From: Kitasatospora sp. NBC_01246
Lineage (GTDB): Bacteria > Actinomycetota > Actinomycetes > Streptomycetales > Streptomycetaceae
Length of the DNA: 64,000 bases
Direction: 5' to 3'
NCBI RefSeq assembly: GCF_036226505.1
Contig: NZ_CP108484.1
Coordinates: 1,736,001 to 1,800,000, forward strand
Shown: positions 61,241 to 64,000 of the stretch, one piece after another
Layout of the letters: each line of letters starts with the position of its first letter
How positions within the stretch are numbered: the first letter of the stretch is position 1
Translations under genes and position numbers: made by a program
Notes under the pieces: model-generated
Seen by the model: the letters and a program-made list of their open reading frames with translations, nothing else
The model's database searches: none
Told to the model about the DNA's origin: nothing

Positions 61241-62089
61241 TCAGAGGCGGCAGGCGTGGATGTTCGTCACCAGGATGGCCCGGGCGCCGATGCCCCACAG
61301 GTCGTCCATGATCCGCTGGGCCTCCTTGCGGAGCACCATCGAACGGACGGCCACCCAGCCCTCGGTGTGCAGCGGGGAGACGGTCGGCGACTCCAGGCCG
61401 GGGGTCAGCGCGACGGCGGCGCCCACGTTCTCGGCACGGATGTCGTAGTCCATCAGGACGTAGCGACGGGCCACCAGCACGCCCTGGAGGCGGCGCAGGA
61501 ACTGGTCGACGCCCGCGTCCTCCCCCGCGCCCTTCGGGCGGATCACCACGGCGTCCGAGACCAGGATCGGCTCGCCGAAGACCTCCAGCCCGGCGTTGCG
61601 CAGGCTGGTGCCGGTCTCCACCACGTCGGCGATCACATCGGCCACGCCCAGCTGCACCGCGGTCTCGACCGCGCCGTCCAGCTTGGTCACGGTGGCCTTG
61701 ACCCCGTGGTCGGCCAGGTGCTGCTCGACCAGACCGGTGTACGAGGTGGCGATCCGCAGCCCCTCCAGGCCCTGCACGTCCTTCACGTCCACGCCCTCCG
61801 GGCGGGCGAAGCGGAAGGTGGAGCCGCCGAACCCGAGGGCCAGCACCTCCTCGGCGTTGGAGTGCGAGTCCAGCAGCAGGTCGCGGCCGGTGATGCCGAC
61901 GTCCAGCCGGCCGGAGCCGACGTACACCGCGATGTCGCGCGGGCGCAGGAAGAAGAACTCGACCTCGTTGTTCGGGTCGACGAGCACGAGCTCCTTGGGG
62001 TCCTTGCGCTGGCGGTAGCCGGCCTCATGGAGCATCTCCGCCGCGGGACCCGAGAGCGAACCCTTGTTGGGGACGGCGATGCGCAGCAT
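61241..62089 (-). CDS. hisG: ATP phosphoribosyltransferase (long form)
   Basis: 282 residues, ATG 62089. N-terminal MLRIAVPNKGSLSGPA, the PRPP/ATP-binding part DVGITGRDLLLDSH, and TGTSLRNAGLEVF. The C-terminal ACT-like regulatory domain (PTVSPLHTEGWVAVRSMVL, ILVTNIHACRL) identifies the long, hexameric, histidine-inhibited form, so HisZ is not needed. It catalyses the first step of histidine synthesis. hisE starts 50 bp upstream on the same strand. Confidence 0.97.
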   Translation of the reverse strand: MLRIAVPNKGSLSGPAAEMLHEAGYRQRKDPKELVLVDPNNEVEFFFLRPRDIAVYVGSGRLDVGITGRDLLLDSHSNAEEVLALGFGGSTFRFARPEGVDVKDVQGLEGLRIATSYTGLVEQHLADHGVKATVTKLDGAVETAVQLGVADVIADVVETGTSLRNAGLEVFGEPILVSDAVVIRPKGAGEDAGVDQFLRRLQGVLVARRYVLMDYDIRAENVGAAVALTPGLESPTVSPLHTEGWVAVRSMVLRKEAQRIMDDLWGIGARAILVTNIHACRL

Positions 62090-62139
62090 GGAAGTCGGTT
62101 CCTTACCTGGTGGGGGTGGGGTGTGCTGTTCGGACCGGT

Positions 62140-62412
62140 TCAGAGGTACTTGTAGACGTCGTCGAGCGTCAGCCCACGGGCGACCATCATCACCTGAAGG
62201 TGGTACAGGAGCTGGGAGATCTCCTCGGCGGTCTGCTCGTCCGACTGGAACTCGGCGGCCATCCAGACCTCGGCGGCCTCCTCGACGACCTTCTTGCCGA
62301 TCGCATGGACGCCCTGCTGGACGAGCTGCGCGGTACGGGAGGACGAGGGGTCGCCGGTGGCGGCCTTCTGCTGGAGCTCGGTGAAGAGCTCCTCGAATGT
62401 CTTCGAAACCAT
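62140..62412 (-). CDS. hisE: Phosphoribosyl-ATP diphosphatase
   Basis: 90 residues, ATG at 62412. An all-alpha MazG-like fold: [55 protein letters not shown]. Second step of histidine synthesis. It stands alone from HisI, normal for actinomycetes. It is preceded by a hairpin 40 bp upstream that ends the rib operon, so it needs a promoter in that short gap or read-through. Confidence 0.97.
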   Translation of the reverse strand: MVSKTFEELFTELQQKAATGDPSSSRTAQLVQQGVHAIGKKVVEEAAEVWMAAEFQSDEQTAEEISQLLYHLQVMMVARGLTLDDVYKYL

Positions 62413-62452
62413 GATGGACTCACCTTACGGCGTGCGGGCTTACAGGCGGTAA

Positions 62453-62502
62453 ACGGTCCCGGACCGTGGACAGTCCGGTGGACGTCCACGGTCCGGGACC
62501 GT
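62453..62502 (-). terminator. 19-bp hairpin between ribH and hisE
   Basis: Arms at 62453-62471 and 62484-62502 pair perfectly around a 12-base loop that can itself form AGTCC-GGT-GGAC. It ends the rib operon 21 bp after the ribH stop and sits 41 bp before the hisE start. Confidence 0.85.
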
Positions 62503-62522
62503 GCCGTTGGTCGGTGGGCGCG

Positions 62523-62996
62523 TCAGGCGAGCGACTTGAGGACGGCGGCGGTGGCGACGGCCGCCGTGACGGCCTCGTGCCCCTTGTCCTCGGAGGAGCC
62601 GGGCAGGCCCGCGCGGTCCACCGCCTGCTGCTCGTTGTCGCAGGTCAGGACGCCGAAGCCGATCGGGACGCCGGTGTCGACGCTGACCTGGGTGAGGCCG
62701 GCGGTGGCGGCCTGGCAGACGTAGTCGAAGTGCGGGGTGCCGCCGCGGATGACCACGCCGAGCGCGATCACCGCGTCGTAGCCGCGGTCGGCGAGGCGCT
62801 TGGCGGCGACCGGCAGTTCGAAGGTGCCGGGCACCCGCAGCACGGTCGGCTCGTCGATGCCGAGCTCCTTGAGGGCGCGGTGGGCGCCGTCCAGCAGGCC
62901 GTTCATCACCTGCTCGTGCCACTGGGCCGCGATCACGGCGACCTTGAGGCCGGCGGCGTTGTCGATGGTCAGCTCGGGGGCTCCGTGGCCGCTCAT
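62523..62996 (-). CDS. ribH: 6,7-dimethyl-8-ribityllumazine synthase
   Basis: 157 residues, ATG at 62996. Lumazine synthase motifs are in order: [56 protein letters not shown], and the C-terminal [20 protein letters not shown]. It joins the ribA product-derived pyrimidine with dihydroxybutanone phosphate. ribBA ends 38 bp upstream on the same strand. Confidence 0.97.
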   Translation of the reverse strand: MSGHGAPELTIDNAAGLKVAVIAAQWHEQVMNGLLDGAHRALKELGIDEPTVLRVPGTFELPVAAKRLADRGYDAVIALGVVIRGGTPHFDYVCQAATAGLTQVSVDTGVPIGFGVLTCDNEQQAVDRAGLPGSSEDKGHEAVTAAVATAAVLKSLA

Positions 62997-63033
62997 GTGC
63001 TGTTCCTCTTTCGGGGGTCGTGACGGGGGTGCT

Positions 63034-64000
63034 TCAGGAGCCGAGACCGGGCAGGTCGTGGCCCATCCGGTCGCGCTTGGTCCGCAGGTATCGCAGGTTG
63101 TGCTCGCCCGCCGGGGTCTCGACCGGCTCGCGGCCCTTGACCTTCAGGCCGTGCTCGGTGAGCGCGGCGAGCTTCTCGGGGTTGTTGGTGAGCAGGGTGA
63201 GCGAGCGGACGCCGAGGTCGCCGAGCATCTGGGCGCCGATGCTGTAGTCGCGGGCGTCGGCGGGCAGGCCGAGGTCCAGGTTGGCGTCGACGGTGTCGCG
63301 GCCCTGCTCCTGGAGCTCGTAGGCGCGCAGCTTGTGGGCGAGGCCGATGCCCCGGCCCTCGTGGCCGCGCAGGTAGAGGACGACGCCCCGGCCGGCCTCG
63401 GTCACCCTGCGAAGCGAGGCCTCCAGCTGCGGGCCGCAGTCGCAGCGCAGCGAGCCGAACACGTCACCGGTGAGGCACTCGGAGTGGACCCGCACCAGCA
63501 CGTCCTCGCCGTCGGGGAGGCGGCCGTCGGCGTCCAGGCCGCCGGCCACCAGGGCGAGGTGCTCGACGCCGTCGATGGTGCCGCGGTAGCCGACGGCGGT
63601 GAACTCCCCGTACGCGGTGGGCAGCGCGGTGACGGCGGCCCGGTCCACGTGGAGTTCGGTGCGGCGGCGGTAGGCGATCAGGTCCTCGATGGAGATGATC
63701 GCCAGGCCGTGCTCGCGGGCGAAGGCGACCAGCTCGGGCAGCCGGGCCATCGTGCCGTCGTCGTTGACCACCTCGGCGATGGCGCCGGCCGGTGCCAGCC
63801 CGGCCAGCCGGGCCAGGTCGACGGCGGCCTCGGTGTGGCCGGGGCGCACGAGCACGCCGCCCTCGACGGCCCGCAGCGGGAAGACGTGCCCGGGGCGGGT
63901 GAGGTCGCCGGGCTCCGTCCCGGTGGAGGAGAGCAGCCGGACGGTCCGCGCGCGGTCGGCGGCCGAGATGCCGGTGTCGACCCCGTCGCGGGCGTCGACC
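63034..64000 (-). CDS. ribBA: Bifunctional GTP cyclohydrolase II / 3,4-dihydroxy-2-butanone-4-phosphate synthase (5' end outside window)
   Basis: The frame runs to the right edge, so the N-terminus is missing. The visible N-terminal part is the end of the DHBP synthase domain ([35 protein letters not shown]-type region). From about 63610 leftward the GTP cyclohydrolase II domain begins: [21 protein letters not shown] holds the zinc cysteines, followed by [19 protein letters not shown] and the C-terminal [19 protein letters not shown]. It supplies both precursors to RibH in riboflavin synthesis. Confidence 0.96.
   Translation of the reverse strand, partial: VDARDGVDTGISAADRARTVRLLSSTGTEPGDLTRPGHVFPLRAVEGGVLVRPGHTEAAVDLARLAGLAPAGAIAEVVNDDGTMARLPELVAFAREHGLAIISIEDLIAYRRRTELHVDRAAVTALPTAYGEFTAVGYRGTIDGVEHLALVAGGLDADGRLPDGEDVLVRVHSECLTGDVFGSLRCDCGPQLEASLRRVTEAGRGVVLYLRGHEGRGIGLAHKLRAYELQEQGRDTVDANLDLGLPADARDYSIGAQMLGDLGVRSLTLLTNNPEKLAALTEHGLKVKGREPVETPAGEHNLRYLRTKRDRMGHDLPGLGS

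Noticed and set aside
1-64000. tRNA or rRNA genes
   Set aside because: I looked for cloverleaf-like patterns and rRNA segments in the intergenic regions and found none I could support.

Overview
The window is very GC-rich with strong GC bias at third codon positions, frequent GTG/TTG starts and many ATGA/GTGA gene overlaps. It carries actinomycete-specific genes (rbpA, smeA-sffA, an AfsA/ArpA butyrolactone system, FxsA, an EccA-like AAA protein). This points to a Streptomycetaceae chromosome, Streptomyces or Kitasatospora. From memory, the right-hand order smeA-sffA-rbpA-fxsA-lnt ... hisG-hisE-ribH-ribBA matches the S. coelicolor core chromosome around SCO1415-SCO1441, so that part is core genome with accessory material to its left.

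Layout. (1) 1-5667: end of an unknown gene, a large FAD/Fe-S oxidoreductase, a coupled SPFH-CBS pair and a family-5 type uracil-DNA glycosylase. (2) 5683-23704: an apparent biosynthetic gene cluster. On the minus strand, a type II DAHP synthase, a PhzD-type isochorismatase and a PhzE-type ADIC synthase would turn chorismate into trans-2,3-dihydro-3-hydroxyanthranilate (DHHA). phzA/B/F/G are absent, so the likely outlet is a 3-hydroxyanthranilate-type acid rather than a phenazine. An SDR, a methyltransferase, a three-domain carboxylic acid reductase and an MFS exporter could oxidise, methylate, reduce to aldehyde and export it. Between these lie an AfsA-type butyrolactone synthase, an ArpA-like receptor, a second TetR regulator and two IS701-type transposase relatives whose catalytic acidic positions look lost. 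(3) 23798-27970: small membrane proteins and a DsbA-like/VKOR disulfide pair. (4) 28003-41004: a surface/toxin island. A 2432-residue RHS protein with an embedded bulb-lectin domain and an HExxH tip, plus a small Cys-rich candidate immunity protein, is divergent from a 1630-residue secreted ricin-B/LamG protein. Closely related hairpins sit at both ends. (5) 41032-64000: mainly core genes, with the sporulation pair smeA-sffA, rbpA behind an exact sigma-R promoter, fxsA, lnt, an Lrp regulator, an acyl-CoA dehydrogenase, an EccA-like ATPase, two CBS/CNNM membrane proteins, hisG-hisE and ribH-ribBA (cut by the window edge).

Most interesting parts. First, the butyrolactone-controlled chorismate-to-aldehyde cluster with its catalytically degenerate transposase pair, each member preceded by the same type of inverted repeat, and the four-copy 19-bp repeat in the divergent phzC/SDR promoter region. 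Second, the lectin-bearing RHS toxin locus. All functional calls are from reading the sequence; no database search was run.
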